In this document: piece after piece, positions 1 to 6,635 of the stretch
How the letters are laid out: every line of letters begins with the position of its first letter
How positions within the stretch are numbered: the first letter of the stretch is position 1
Assembly: GCA_949293925.1 (NCBI GenBank)
Contig: CASFFI010000071.1
Span: forward strand, 1 to 6,635
Length of the DNA: 6,635 bases
Origin: an uncultured Christensenella sp.
GTDB taxonomy: Bacteria; Bacillota; Clostridia; Christensenellales; UBA1242
Direction of reading: 5' to 3'
Made by a program: the position numbers and the translations under genes
The notes under the pieces: generated by a model
What the model was told of the DNA's origin: nothing
Database searches by the model: none
What the model saw: the letters and a program-made list of their open reading frames with translations, nothing else

Positions 1-345
1 CCTATAATATCAATTATTGTTGCTATTGAAAATATTATTGTTATGGAGTTCAATAAACAAAATAAAGAGTTATTTGAAAACAAACAGGACAAGTTTACAA
101 TTTTTGCTAAAACATTAGAGAATCAATTAGGTAGGCAGACAATACTAGCAGTTATATTGCTTTGTTTAGGTGTTATGGTAACTATGGTATGCCCATCTAA
201 TATTAAGACTTTGGGAATAGGTTTATTATTTACGATTTTCAGTTTGGTGGCAAGTGTTGTGTATTTAATGCCTATTATATACAATTTAACTCTACCTTTT
301 GCAAAAGAACGCACTAAAAAGATTAATATAAAAATTGAAGAATAA
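1..345 (+). CDS. secF: SecF-type protein-export membrane subunit, C-terminal part (5' end outside window)
   Basis: The reading frame is open from base 1 to the TAA at 343-345, giving the last 114 residues of a longer protein. Visible parts are the end of one membrane helix (residues 1-17), a charged cytoplasmic loop (18-44), two hydrophobic helices (about 46-66 and 70-95) and a short basic tail. This is the spacing of the last three helices of SecF/SecD. The family pattern of an acidic TM4 end, a loop of about 28 residues and then 'RT' is present as Glu16...Arg45-Gln-Thr. SecDF pulls translocating proteins across the membrane using the proton gradient. The two aspartates usual in this helix appear as Glu10 and Glu16. 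SecF is preferred over SecD because Firmicutes commonly have secD-secF-recJ, but a fused SecDF cannot be excluded. The ATG at 43 falls at the end of a helix and is not the true start. Confidence 0.8.
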   Translation, partial: PIISIIVAIENIIVMEFNKQNKELFENKQDKFTIFAKTLENQLGRQTILAVILLCLGVMVTMVCPSNIKTLGIGLLFTIFSLVASVVYLMPIIYNLTLPFAKERTKKINIKIEE

Positions 346-349
346 AATG

Positions 350-377
350 CCAAACAAACTGTTTGGTTTTTTATTTT
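350..377 (+). terminator. Intrinsic terminator after secF
   Basis: A perfect 7-bp inverted repeat, CCAAACA (350-356) and TGTTTGG (360-366), encloses a 3-nt AAC loop. It is followed directly by TTTTTTATTTT (367-377) and preceded by an A-rich stretch. It begins 5 nt after the secF stop codon, the normal place for a Rho-independent terminator. The stem has only three G-C pairs, so termination may be partial. The downstream recJ gene has no obvious promoter after this site, which makes read-through relevant. Confidence 0.8.
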
Positions 378-384
378 AAAAGGA
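378..384 (+). promoter_or_regulatory. Ribosome binding site of recJ
   Basis: AAAAGGA ends 5 nt before the ATG at 390. It fixes that ATG as the recJ start rather than the in-frame TTG at 363, which lies inside the terminator stem and has no SD. Confidence 0.7.
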
Positions 385-389
385 TAAAT

Positions 390-2777
390 ATGGTTTATAT
401 AAAAAAAGTTGACGACAATTATTCTGACTTTGTTGTTAATATGGCTAAAAAATTTGGTATAGACAAGCGAATTATTGCGCTTTTAGTTTCGCGTGGAATT
501 GACAATGAAAAAAGCTTAGAAAAATATTTTTATCCTAGCATTAATGACTTGTATGACCCATATTTATTTGAAGATATGAATAAAGTTGTCGATTTGATTA
601 ATAAGCATATAAAATCAAATTCAAAAATATTAATATTTGGCGATTATGATGTAGATGGAATAACTGCAGTGGCAACTTTATATAAATATTTTGACAGCAT
701 AGGGGTCAATGTAGATTATTTTTTACCAAATAGATATGAAGATGGCTATGGAATGACAATTTCCACATTGAAAAAAATTTTTAATGAAAAAAAGCCTAAC
801 TTAATAATTACAGTTGACTGTGGCATTACTGGAGTAGATGAGGTTGAATATTGTAAAAATTCTGGAGTTGACATTATAATAACTGACCATCACGAAAAAG
901 GCGAAAGTTTACCTAATTGTTTAATTATTAACCCAAAAGTAAGCATTGCTTATCCTTGTAAAACACTTTGCGGAGCAGGAGTCGCTTTAAAAATTGTTCA
1001 AGCATTTTTAGGGCGGGATAACTTATTAGATTACATTCCTATGACCGCTATTGCAACTATTGCAGATATAGTAGATTTAGTAGATGAGAATAGAAGTATA
1101 GTATCAATTGGACTAAATAATTTAGATAAACTTCCGTTAGGACTTATAAAATTATTTAAGGAATTTTATCTAATTAAAGATGTAAAAGCCTCAGATATTG
1201 CTTTTAAAATTGCACCTAAAATTAATGCGAGTGGCAGAATGGGTGATGCAGATATGTCGCTAATGTTATTTTTAGAAAATAATTCTCAAAAAATAACTAA
1301 ACTCATTTCTAATATTTTAGAATACAACACAAAAAGACAAGAACTTTGTAACAATGTTTATTCTGATGTAATGGAAGAAATGAAAGGAATGGATATTTAT
1401 GCTACGAAAGCATTGATTTTCAGTAGCGAAAAATGGGATAGCGGAATTTTAGGAATTGTTGCTGCAAAAATTGCAGAAGAATTTTCACGACCTACATTTT
1501 TATTTTCTCAAGTGGGAGATAGTTTGATAGGTAGTTGCCGAAGTGTAAATGGCGTTAATATTCACGAACTTTTGATGAGTCTTGAAGACATTTTGGAACG
1601 ATTTGGCGGTCATACAATGGCTGCAGGATTAACTTTAAAAGTTTCAAATTTTGATGAATTTTGTTTAAGAACTAGTGAATATGTAAATAAGCATTTTGAA
1701 AAATCTGATTTATTGCCGACTAAAGAGTATGATTTTGATATTGCTGAACCGGAAATTACAACTTCTCTACTTAATGATATTGATAGAATGGAACCTACTG
1801 GACACAATAATCATCGACCTATTTTTAGATTGTGTGTTTCTAACGGACAAGTAAGTTTAATTAAGAAAAATGCTGAACATATTAAAATTAATTATAACAG
1901 ATTATCACTCATTGCATTTAATAGTTTAAATTATTATTATGTTTTATCATCAAATATTAAATCATATATATTAGCAGACTTGTGTCTTGACAAATTTAGA
2001 AAAAATGCTAGACTATCAGGTATTGTTAAAAGTATAGACTATGAAGACATCAATCGACCAGAGAACAATGATTTATTGATTGCTGAATATATAAAACAAC
2101 TAACATTTAATGACCAAGATAAATATACATTTAATAATTACAATCGAGATGGGCTGATTAGAATACTTTTAGATATGAAAGCCTCTGTTTACGGGACATT
2201 AATAATTGCGAATGATTATAACACATATCTAAATTTTAAATCTATTTTTGATAGTGGCAACATATTTAGAAATAGGATTTTTGAAGTAGGTGATGACACA
2301 GGCGTAAATACTATTTTATTAGCACCTAAAAACTTTAAAAATTTTGGAAGTTTTAATAAAATTATATTTTTAGACCCGGTACTTCACACAGGATATTTAT
2401 CCGCTCTTAATAAGGCAACAAAAGCAACTATATATTTACCACATAAAACTGCTTTTAGTTATTCAACTTTTAAAGATATTTCAATGGAGCGTTCAGTTTT
2501 TGGAAGATATTATAGACTTTTAGAATATATTTATGATAGAAAATTGGAAGGTTTTGATTTATATTCACTCTATATGCTTGCAGTAAAAGAAATTAATAAC
2601 AAACAATCTTATAACTATTTGCAATTTTATGTTTGCTGTAAAGTTTTTCAAGAATTAAATTTAGTAGAATTTGATGAAAATATGTCAAAAATAATAAAAC
2701 TAACGAATTCAAAAAATCCTTTAAATTACAGTGGATTTTACAACAGATTGAATTTAATAAAAGTTACTATTTTATAG
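390..2777 (+). CDS. recJ: Single-stranded-DNA-specific exonuclease RecJ
   Basis: This encodes a 795-residue cytoplasmic DHH-family nuclease that degrades single-stranded DNA 5' to 3' in recombination, mismatch and base-excision repair. The motifs are in canonical order: DYDVDG (residues 85-90), VDCG (142-145), DHH (166-168), CGAG (about 194-197), an IADIVDL stretch near 224-230, and NASGRMG (279-285). These supply the metal-binding aspartates and histidines. The DHHA1 domain follows, with SCRS (382-385) and GGH (406-408). The OB-fold linker contains GHNNHRP (471-477), matching the family 'PfG.gNp.P' signature. Residues beyond about 560 form the extra C-terminal region typical of Firmicute RecJ, which makes these proteins near 790 residues against about 570 in E. 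coli. No catalytic residue appears missing. The ATG at 390 is chosen for its SD. The gene ends in TAG, 9 nt before rel, and the two are probably co-transcribed. Confidence 0.96.
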   Translation: MVYIKKVDDNYSDFVVNMAKKFGIDKRIIALLVSRGIDNEKSLEKYFYPSINDLYDPYLFEDMNKVVDLINKHIKSNSKILIFGDYDVDGITAVATLYKYFDSIGVNVDYFLPNRYEDGYGMTISTLKKIFNEKKPNLIITVDCGITGVDEVEYCKNSGVDIIITDHHEKGESLPNCLIINPKVSIAYPCKTLCGAGVALKIVQAFLGRDNLLDYIPMTAIATIADIVDLVDENRSIVSIGLNNLDKLPLGLIKLFKEFYLIKDVKASDIAFKIAPKINASGRMGDADMSLMLFLENNSQKITKLISNILEYNTKRQELCNNVYSDVMEEMKGMDIYATKALIFSSEKWDSGILGIVAAKIAEEFSRPTFLFSQVGDSLIGSCRSVNGVNIHELLMSLEDILERFGGHTMAAGLTLKVSNFDEFCLRTSEYVNKHFEKSDLLPTKEYDFDIAEPEITTSLLNDIDRMEPTGHNNHRPIFRLCVSNGQVSLIKKNAEHIKINYNRLSLIAFNSLNYYYVLSSNIKSYILADLCLDKFRKNARLSGIVKSIDYEDINRPENNDLLIAEYIKQLTFNDQDKYTFNNYNRDGLIRILLDMKASVYGTLIIANDYNTYLNFKSIFDSGNIFRNRIFEVGDDTGVNTILLAPKNFKNFGSFNKIIFLDPVLHTGYLSALNKATKATIYLPHKTAFSYSTFKDISMERSVFGRYYRLLEYIYDRKLEGFDLYSLYMLAVKEINNKQSYNYLQFYVCCKVFQELNLVEFDENMSKIIKLTNSKNPLNYSGFYNRLNLIKVTIL

Positions 2778-2780
2778 GAG
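2776..2780 (+). promoter_or_regulatory. Ribosome binding site of rel, overlapping the recJ stop
   Basis: AGGAG lies 6 nt before the TTG at 2787 and uses the last two bases of the recJ TAG stop codon. It decides the TTG start of rel, since the next in-frame ATG would remove 39 residues. It also suggests translational coupling: ribosomes ending recJ translation stop on the rel SD. Confidence 0.75.
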
Positions 2781-2786
2781 ATACAT

Positions 2787-4841
2787 TTGGAAAAATTAAA
2801 AAATAAAACAAATGAAAGTTTACTTTCAGATTTATTAAAACAGGCGAATAAATCACAAATCTATACTATTGAACAGGTATCAAAAACATTATCTGATTTA
2901 AAGATGGGTGATGAATGTTTTTTGTCTGCAGTTTTGTATGTTATAAAAGATAAATCAACTATTGATTATAAAGTAATAGAAGAAAAATATCCAAAGGATA
3001 CTGCATTTTTATTAGAAAAATTAAATTCTATTAACCTTTTTGCTAATTATTCTGATAAGGAAGAAGAAAAAGAAAGCATTAGAAATATGATTTTGACTAT
3101 GGCAAAAGATATCAGAGTTATGATAATTTTGCTATGTTTTGTTCTGTATAAAGTAGAAAATATTAACTTAATTGAATCAAATTCAGAAAAAACAGAATTT
3201 ATGCAGACTGTAAGAGATATTTTTGCACCACTTTCTGCACGATTAGGGCTTAGCGAAATCAAAAATAAATTAGAAGATGAAACTTTCAAATTTTTAGAAC
3301 CAGGAATGTATAATGAACTGGTAAACAATAAGTATTTAAATAGTACAGATTTGCAATTGCAAGTTGATAAAACTATAAAAGAATTAAAAGAAATTGTAGC
3401 AGAATTGCATATAAATGCAAAAATCTATGGTAGGCAAAAGCATTTGTCATCAATTTATAAGAAAATGCAAACAAAAAAATTACCTCTTGCAAAAATTTAC
3501 GACTTAGTTGCAGTAAGAGTAATTGTTGAAACAGTTGAAGAATGTTATTTAGTGTTAGGAAAAATAAATTCAAAGTTTACAATATTGCCATACAGATTTA
3601 AAGACTATATTGCTGTGCCTAAAATCAATGGTTACAGGTCAATTCATACAGGAATATTAGCAGAAAATAATCGTCCAGTCGAAATTCAAATTAGAACACG
3701 AGAAATGCACGAATTTAATGAATATGGTGTCGCTGCACACTGGATTTATAAATCTAGGGGAGTTACAAAAAAGCGTAATGAAATAGATGAAAAAATAAAT
3801 TGGTTGAAACAAATTATTGAAAACAGTAAAGATTTATCAACTGATGAGTTTTTAGACACAATCAAAATGGATATGTTTGGAAGTGAAATTTACTGTCAAA
3901 CTCCAAATGGAAAAGTAATAAAATTTCCTAGTGGCGCTAATTGTATCGATTTTGCATACGCCATTCATAGTGATATCGGCAACAGAATGATAGGTGCTAA
4001 AATAAATGGGAAAATGGTTCCTATTAAAACTGAATTGCAATCAGGTGATATTTGTGAAATTATTGTAGGACCTCCTGATAAAGCTCCATCACGAGATTGG
4101 TTAAATATTGTAAAAACTTCACAGGCTCGTTCGAAAATTAATGCATATTTTAAAAAGGTTTATGTTGAAGACAACATTAAACGTGGCAGAACTATGCTTG
4201 ATAAAGCCATAAAAGATAGGGGGCTTAATCTTGCATTAGATGATGAAAAGAGTTATGAAAAAGTCTTAAAAAGATACCATTTTTCATCAATTTTAGAAAT
4301 GTTTGCTTCAATTGGTCACGGAAGTTTAGCAATAGATAAAGTTTTAGGGGGAATAACAAAGCCAAAATTTGAATCTATAAAAACGGTTAAAACTAAGAAA
4401 ACTCCAGGACAAAACATATTAGTGCATGGATTAAGCGGTGTCGCTACAAAAGTTGCAAAATGTTGTTTACCTGTTTATGGAGATAAAATCATAGGTTATT
4501 CGACTTTAACTAAAGGTATAACTGTTCATAGACAAGATTGTGAAAATGTGCCTTTTTTAGATAAAAATAAGTTTGTTGAGGTAAGTTGGGTTGAAGGTTC
4601 AAATTCTACAAATTATATTTCAAAAATAGAAATTGAAATCGATTCAAATATTACAATGTCAAAACTTACTAGCATTTTGGAAGAAGATGATGTAATCATT
4701 TTAGCATTAGATATTATAAAATCGACCCCAGTGTATAAAGAGATTTTAGTAAAATTACAAGTAAAAAATAGCGAAAAGTTGTCTAAAATTATATCAAAAT
4801 TAAATTCATATAAATTTATAAAGGCGAAAAGAGCATTATAA
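2787..4841 (+). CDS. rel: Long RelA/SpoT homolog: (p)ppGpp synthetase with degenerate hydrolase domain
   Basis: This 684-residue protein transfers pyrophosphate from ATP to GDP/GTP to make (p)ppGpp during the stringent response. The N-terminal region (about 1-175) aligns with the HD hydrolase fold, but its catalytic residues are replaced: the HP, HD, ED and D..HN positions read T27-I28, Y51-V52, D55-K56 and F118..Y121-K122. The synthetase (about 205-325) keeps GRxK (215-218), Asp239 in YDLVAVR, RFKD (270-273), Tyr283, Glu299 in VEIQIRT and His308. The TGS domain (about 364-427) has His394 at the tRNA-CCA contact position. A helical region follows, then the zinc-finger/CC domain (Cys569, Cys570, His581, Cys585) and an ACT/RRM-like domain (about 611-684). 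Length is slightly below the usual 730-740 because the N-terminus is short. The intact regulatory half implies ribosome-dependent activation. Synthetase-only activity is inferred from the residues. Start is TTG with SD AGGAG. Confidence 0.95.
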   Translation: MEKLKNKTNESLLSDLLKQANKSQIYTIEQVSKTLSDLKMGDECFLSAVLYVIKDKSTIDYKVIEEKYPKDTAFLLEKLNSINLFANYSDKEEEKESIRNMILTMAKDIRVMIILLCFVLYKVENINLIESNSEKTEFMQTVRDIFAPLSARLGLSEIKNKLEDETFKFLEPGMYNELVNNKYLNSTDLQLQVDKTIKELKEIVAELHINAKIYGRQKHLSSIYKKMQTKKLPLAKIYDLVAVRVIVETVEECYLVLGKINSKFTILPYRFKDYIAVPKINGYRSIHTGILAENNRPVEIQIRTREMHEFNEYGVAAHWIYKSRGVTKKRNEIDEKINWLKQIIENSKDLSTDEFLDTIKMDMFGSEIYCQTPNGKVIKFPSGANCIDFAYAIHSDIGNRMIGAKINGKMVPIKTELQSGDICEIIVGPPDKAPSRDWLNIVKTSQARSKINAYFKKVYVEDNIKRGRTMLDKAIKDRGLNLALDDEKSYEKVLKRYHFSSILEMFASIGHGSLAIDKVLGGITKPKFESIKTVKTKKTPGQNILVHGLSGVATKVAKCCLPVYGDKIIGYSTLTKGITVHRQDCENVPFLDKNKFVEVSWVEGSNSTNYISKIEIEIDSNITMSKLTSILEEDDVIILALDIIKSTPVYKEILVKLQVKNSEKLSKIISKLNSYKFIKAKRAL

Positions 4842-4872
4842 AAAAATAACTTTTTAGAGTAATAAAATTGAT

Positions 4873-4900
4873 TTGTAAAAAATAAAAAATATGTTATAAT
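4873..4900 (+). promoter_or_regulatory. Extended -10 promoter of the protease-scpA-scpB unit
   Basis: A perfect -10 box TATAAT (4895-4900) is preceded by the extended -10 dinucleotide TG (4892-4893). A -35-like TTGTAA (4873-4878) lies 16 bp upstream. It sits in the 65-nt gap after rel, which otherwise holds only A/T-rich sequence and no convincing terminator. The expected transcription start, with -7 at 4900, is the A at 4907, which is also the first base of the next gene's ATG. Confidence 0.8.
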
Positions 4901-4906
4901 AAACCT

Positions 4907-5608
4907 ATGATATTTAGTTTATTTAAAAATGTGAATGATGGCTTATTGACTGGCAAAGAGGCAGTTATTCTTTTGCTATTTATAATGCTAGGCATTGTCA
5001 TGAGTTTGACTGTTCACGAATTTGCTCACGCGTTTACTGCTTATAAATTTGGTGATATGACTCCAAAAGTTATGGGAAGAGTTAGTTTGAATCCATTTAA
5101 ACATATAGAACCTATTGGATTTTTGTGCTTTATGGTTATAGGAATTGGTTGGGCAAAACCAGTGCCAACTAATCCTTTACAATACAAAAAATTTAAAACG
5201 GGTATTGCTTGGGTTTCTATTTCAGGAGTTTTGGCTAATTACATTTTGATGGTTATAAGCTGTCTGTTTTATGTAATGATTATATCTTGGATTGGTGTTA
5301 TTAATAATTTTACAGTGTATTTAATGCTATTTTTTGAATATTTAATATTAATTAATTCATTTTTAATTGTATTTAATTTAATACCACTTTATCCATTGGA
5401 TGGATTTAACTTTATATCATCATTTTTGAAACCAGACAATAAATTTATAAGATTTAACTACGAAAAGGGTTATAAATTATTCTTTATTATTTTGATGGTG
5501 TGTCTATTCATTGAAATTTTAACAGGAATTGATTTTATAAGTTTATTTTTACAAAAAGTATCATATTGGTTGTATTACCCTTGGATAACTTTGTTTGGAC
5601 TCTTTTAG
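4907..5608 (+). CDS. M50-family (site-2 protease-like) membrane zinc metalloprotease
   Basis: A 233-residue polytopic membrane protein of the M50 family, whose members cut substrates within or near the membrane. The zinc site HExxH is HEFAH (residues 37-41) in the first long hydrophobic segment. The third ligand is expected at Asp165 in NLIPLYPLDG (157-166), the family N..P..DG signature. Between them are LNPFKHIEPIG (61-71), GWAKPVP (81-87) and SGVLAN (106-111), all typical of the short bacterial subfamily that lacks a PDZ domain. Hydrophobic segments lie at about 18-36, 70-82, 103-131, 138-160 and 188-206. Substrate is unknown. No SD precedes the ATG, and the promoter predicts transcription beginning at this codon. 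Later starts (GTG at 4931, TTG at 4973) would shorten the N-terminus. The gene ends 14 nt before scpA. In Firmicutes this family is often found beside scpAB. Confidence 0.92.
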   Translation: MIFSLFKNVNDGLLTGKEAVILLLFIMLGIVMSLTVHEFAHAFTAYKFGDMTPKVMGRVSLNPFKHIEPIGFLCFMVIGIGWAKPVPTNPLQYKKFKTGIAWVSISGVLANYILMVISCLFYVMIISWIGVINNFTVYLMLFFEYLILINSFLIVFNLIPLYPLDGFNFISSFLKPDNKFIRFNYEKGYKLFFIILMVCLFIEILTGIDFISLFLQKVSYWLYYPWITLFGLF

Positions 5609-5611
5609 ATT

Positions 5612-5617
5612 AGGGGG
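5612..5617 (+). promoter_or_regulatory. Ribosome binding site of scpA
   Basis: AGGGGG ends 5 nt before the TTG at 5623. There is no nearby in-frame ATG before the conserved ScpA core, so this site supports the TTG start. Confidence 0.65.
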
Positions 5618-5622
5618 TTAAT

Positions 5623-6399
5623 TTGGAAGAAGTTATAGAAAATACTGATGATGTTAGTGAAGGCTTGGGTCTGAAATTTAAGTTAGACGAATTTTTTGGA
5701 CCACTAGATTTGTTACTGCAACTTATTAAAGATAGCAAAATGAGTATTCAAGAAATAAAACTTGCAGAAATCACTGAACAATTTTTAGAATACATTTCTA
5801 CTATGCAACAATATGATATGGAAAATGTTGCTGATTTTTTGGTTGTCGCCTCAAAACTTCTAGAAATAAAATCTAATAGTTTACTGCCTGTCGAAAAAAC
5901 AGACACTGATGAAGATGATGATTATATTGACCCAGAAGTAGAACTTAAAATGCAACTTGAAGAGTATCAATTATTTAAAGATGCTGTGCAAAATCTTCAA
6001 CCGCTTGAAAATGTAGATAGGTTTTATAAAGCACCTGATAAAAGTTCACAAGATATAAGAATAGTGTTCAACGACTTCAATTATGATAAATTGTTAGATG
6101 CTTTTGCAAAAGTTTTAAGTAGGGCAGTTGATAAAGAAAATGATTTGGAACCTAAAAAAATAAATAAAGACAGATGGACAGTGGCAGAAAAAATTGCAAT
6201 TATTAAATCTTTATTAGAAGAAAACGATGAATTGAATTTCTTTTCACTGTTTGAAGATGAGTATTCAAAATCAGAAAAAATTACAGTATTTATGTCAATA
6301 TTAGAACTTTTAAAATTCCAGTATATAACTGTAATCCAAAACGAGCGATATGGTGATATAATTTTGAAAAAACGAAAGGAGGAAACAAATGACGCTTAA
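5623..6399 (+). CDS. scpA: Segregation and condensation protein A (kleisin subunit of SMC complex)
   Basis: A 258-residue cytoplasmic kleisin that bridges the two heads of the SMC dimer and recruits ScpB, forming the condensin that organises and segregates the chromosome. About 15 acidic N-terminal residues precede the diagnostic core KLDEFFGPLDLLLQLI (20-35, GPLD at 26-29), the start of the SMC neck-binding helical domain. The helix ADFLVVASKLLEIKS (70-84) and an acidic linker follow. The EEYQLFKDA segment (113-121) is the family's 'EY..fk.aa' element. From about 184 (DRWTVAEK) to 250 runs the winged-helix domain that contacts the SMC head. Length matches the family (B. subtilis ScpA is about 250). 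Start is TTG, supported by AGGGGG. The 3' end overlaps scpB by 11 nt in another frame, as expected for subunits made together. Confidence 0.96.
   Translation: MEEVIENTDDVSEGLGLKFKLDEFFGPLDLLLQLIKDSKMSIQEIKLAEITEQFLEYISTMQQYDMENVADFLVVASKLLEIKSNSLLPVEKTDTDEDDDYIDPEVELKMQLEEYQLFKDAVQNLQPLENVDRFYKAPDKSSQDIRIVFNDFNYDKLLDAFAKVLSRAVDKENDLEPKKINKDRWTVAEKIAIIKSLLEENDELNFFSLFEDEYSKSEKITVFMSILELLKFQYITVIQNERYGDIILKKRKEETNDA
6375..6382 (+). promoter_or_regulatory. Ribosome binding site of scpB, inside scpA
   Basis: AAAGGAGG, a near-perfect match to the anti-SD, lies within the scpA coding sequence 6 nt before the ATG at 6389. It sets the scpB start and suggests independent strong initiation or coupling with scpA. 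Confidence 0.85.
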
Positions 6400-6635
6400 T
6401 GAGATTGCACGCATAATAGAAGGTGTATTATTCGTGGCAGGTGAAGGGGTCGTGAGTGACATTTTTAAAAACAAATACGAACTTAGCGATAAAGAAATGC
6501 GCAAAGTTATTGATATTATTAAAACTCGCTTTGATGAAAAATCTGGTGTAAATTTGATTGAATATAAGGGTAAACTACAATTATGTTCTAATCCTTCAAT
6601 AGTAGATGAAATATCAGAAATTATAAATCCTATTA
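6389..6635 (+). CDS. scpB: Segregation and condensation protein B, N-terminal part (3' end outside window)
   Basis: The first 82 codons are present and the frame is open to the right edge. The opening, LNEIARIIEGVLFVAGEGV (3-21), matches the ScpB signature '..iEaiLFasgepl' that begins the first winged-helix domain. The next stretch, LSDKEMRKVIDIIKTRFDE followed by SGVNLIEYKGKLQLCSNP, fits the rest of that domain: helix, 'gi.l.e..g.yql.t.p' wing, then the next helix. ScpB is the kite subunit that dimerises and binds the ScpA linker in SMC-ScpAB. It starts at an ATG inside the end of scpA, 11 nt before that gene closes, with a near-perfect SD. The gene is cut by the window edge, so nothing can be said about its C-terminal half. 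Confidence 0.92.
   Translation, partial: MTLNEIARIIEGVLFVAGEGVVSDIFKNKYELSDKEMRKVIDIIKTRFDEKSGVNLIEYKGKLQLCSNPSIVDEISEIINPI

Noticed and set aside
123..353. Minus-strand open frame opposite secF
   Set aside because: It lies wholly opposite a better-supported coding frame, with no SD or recognisable family. The same holds for the minus-strand frames inside recJ and rel and across scpA/scpB (6310-6504).
363..389. Upstream in-frame TTG start adding nine residues to RecJ
   Set aside because: It lies inside the 3' arm of the terminator stem with no SD, while the ATG at 390 has AAAAGGA 5 nt upstream.
4809..4820. Perfect palindrome TATAAATTTATA near the end of rel
   Set aside because: It is pure A/T within coding sequence of an AT-rich genome, so chance is a sufficient explanation. 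It has no T-tract and is not a convincing terminator or operator.
4842..4872. Possible terminator after rel (AAAAA-TAAC-TTTTT)
   Set aside because: The stem would be five A-T pairs with no G-C content and no following U-tract, too weak to call.
4868..4873. TTGATT as the -35 box of the protease promoter
   Set aside because: Spacing to TATAAT would be 21 bp. TTGTAA at 4873-4878 gives 16 bp, and the extended -10 reduces the need for a strong -35.
1..6635. Recoded TGA (code 4), prompted by the AT-rich sequence and lack of TGA stops (all five stops are TAA or TAG)
   Set aside because: All eleven tryptophans in the four complete genes are TGG and no in-frame TGA occurs. Five stop codons are too few for TGA absence to mean much.
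1..6635. CRISPR arrays, tRNA or rRNA genes, insertion sequences, defence or biosynthetic clusters
   Set aside because: No repeat arrays, cloverleaf-like sequences, transposase genes or terminal repeats were seen. The window is almost entirely covered by housekeeping genes, so no novel multi-gene system is claimed.

Overview
The window is AT-rich (below about one-third G+C by eye), and every gene lies on the plus strand. It reads as ordinary chromosomal DNA of a low-GC Gram-positive bacterium. Three things point to a Clostridia-like Firmicute: the order secF-recJ-rel, the long Firmicute-type RecJ with an extra C-terminal domain, and an M50 protease-scpA-scpB cluster. TTG starts preceded by good Shine-Dalgarno sites fit this. 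The species cannot be named from the window. All eleven tryptophan codons in the complete genes are TGG and there is no in-frame TGA, so a TGA=Trp code is unlikely.

Layout. Positions 1-345 hold the 3' end of a SecF-type translocase gene. It is closed by a compact intrinsic terminator (350-377) that fills almost the whole gap before recJ. recJ (390-2777) and a long RelA/SpoT-family gene (2787-4841) follow 9 nt apart; the SD of rel overlaps the recJ stop codon. After a 65-nt gap containing a strong extended -10 promoter (4873-4900), a second unit begins: an M50 (site-2 protease-like) membrane metalloprotease (4907-5608), scpA (5623-6399) and the start of scpB (6389 to the right edge).

How the genes work together. 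SecF belongs to protein export. RecJ is a 5'-3' single-strand DNA exonuclease of repair and recombination. Rel makes the alarmone (p)ppGpp in response to starved ribosomes. ScpA and ScpB are the kleisin and kite subunits of the SMC condensin that organises and segregates the chromosome. The membrane protease is probably a genomic neighbour rather than a functional partner of ScpAB.

The most notable observation is in the Rel protein. Every recognisable catalytic position of its (p)ppGpp hydrolase (HD) domain is substituted, while the synthetase, TGS, zinc-finger/CC and ACT regions look intact. It therefore looks like a synthetase-only long RSH derived from a bifunctional Rel. The protease gene also appears to be transcribed from its own start codon (leaderless). 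I saw no mobile element, CRISPR array, RNA gene or unknown multi-gene system. No gene-free stretch exceeds 65 bases.
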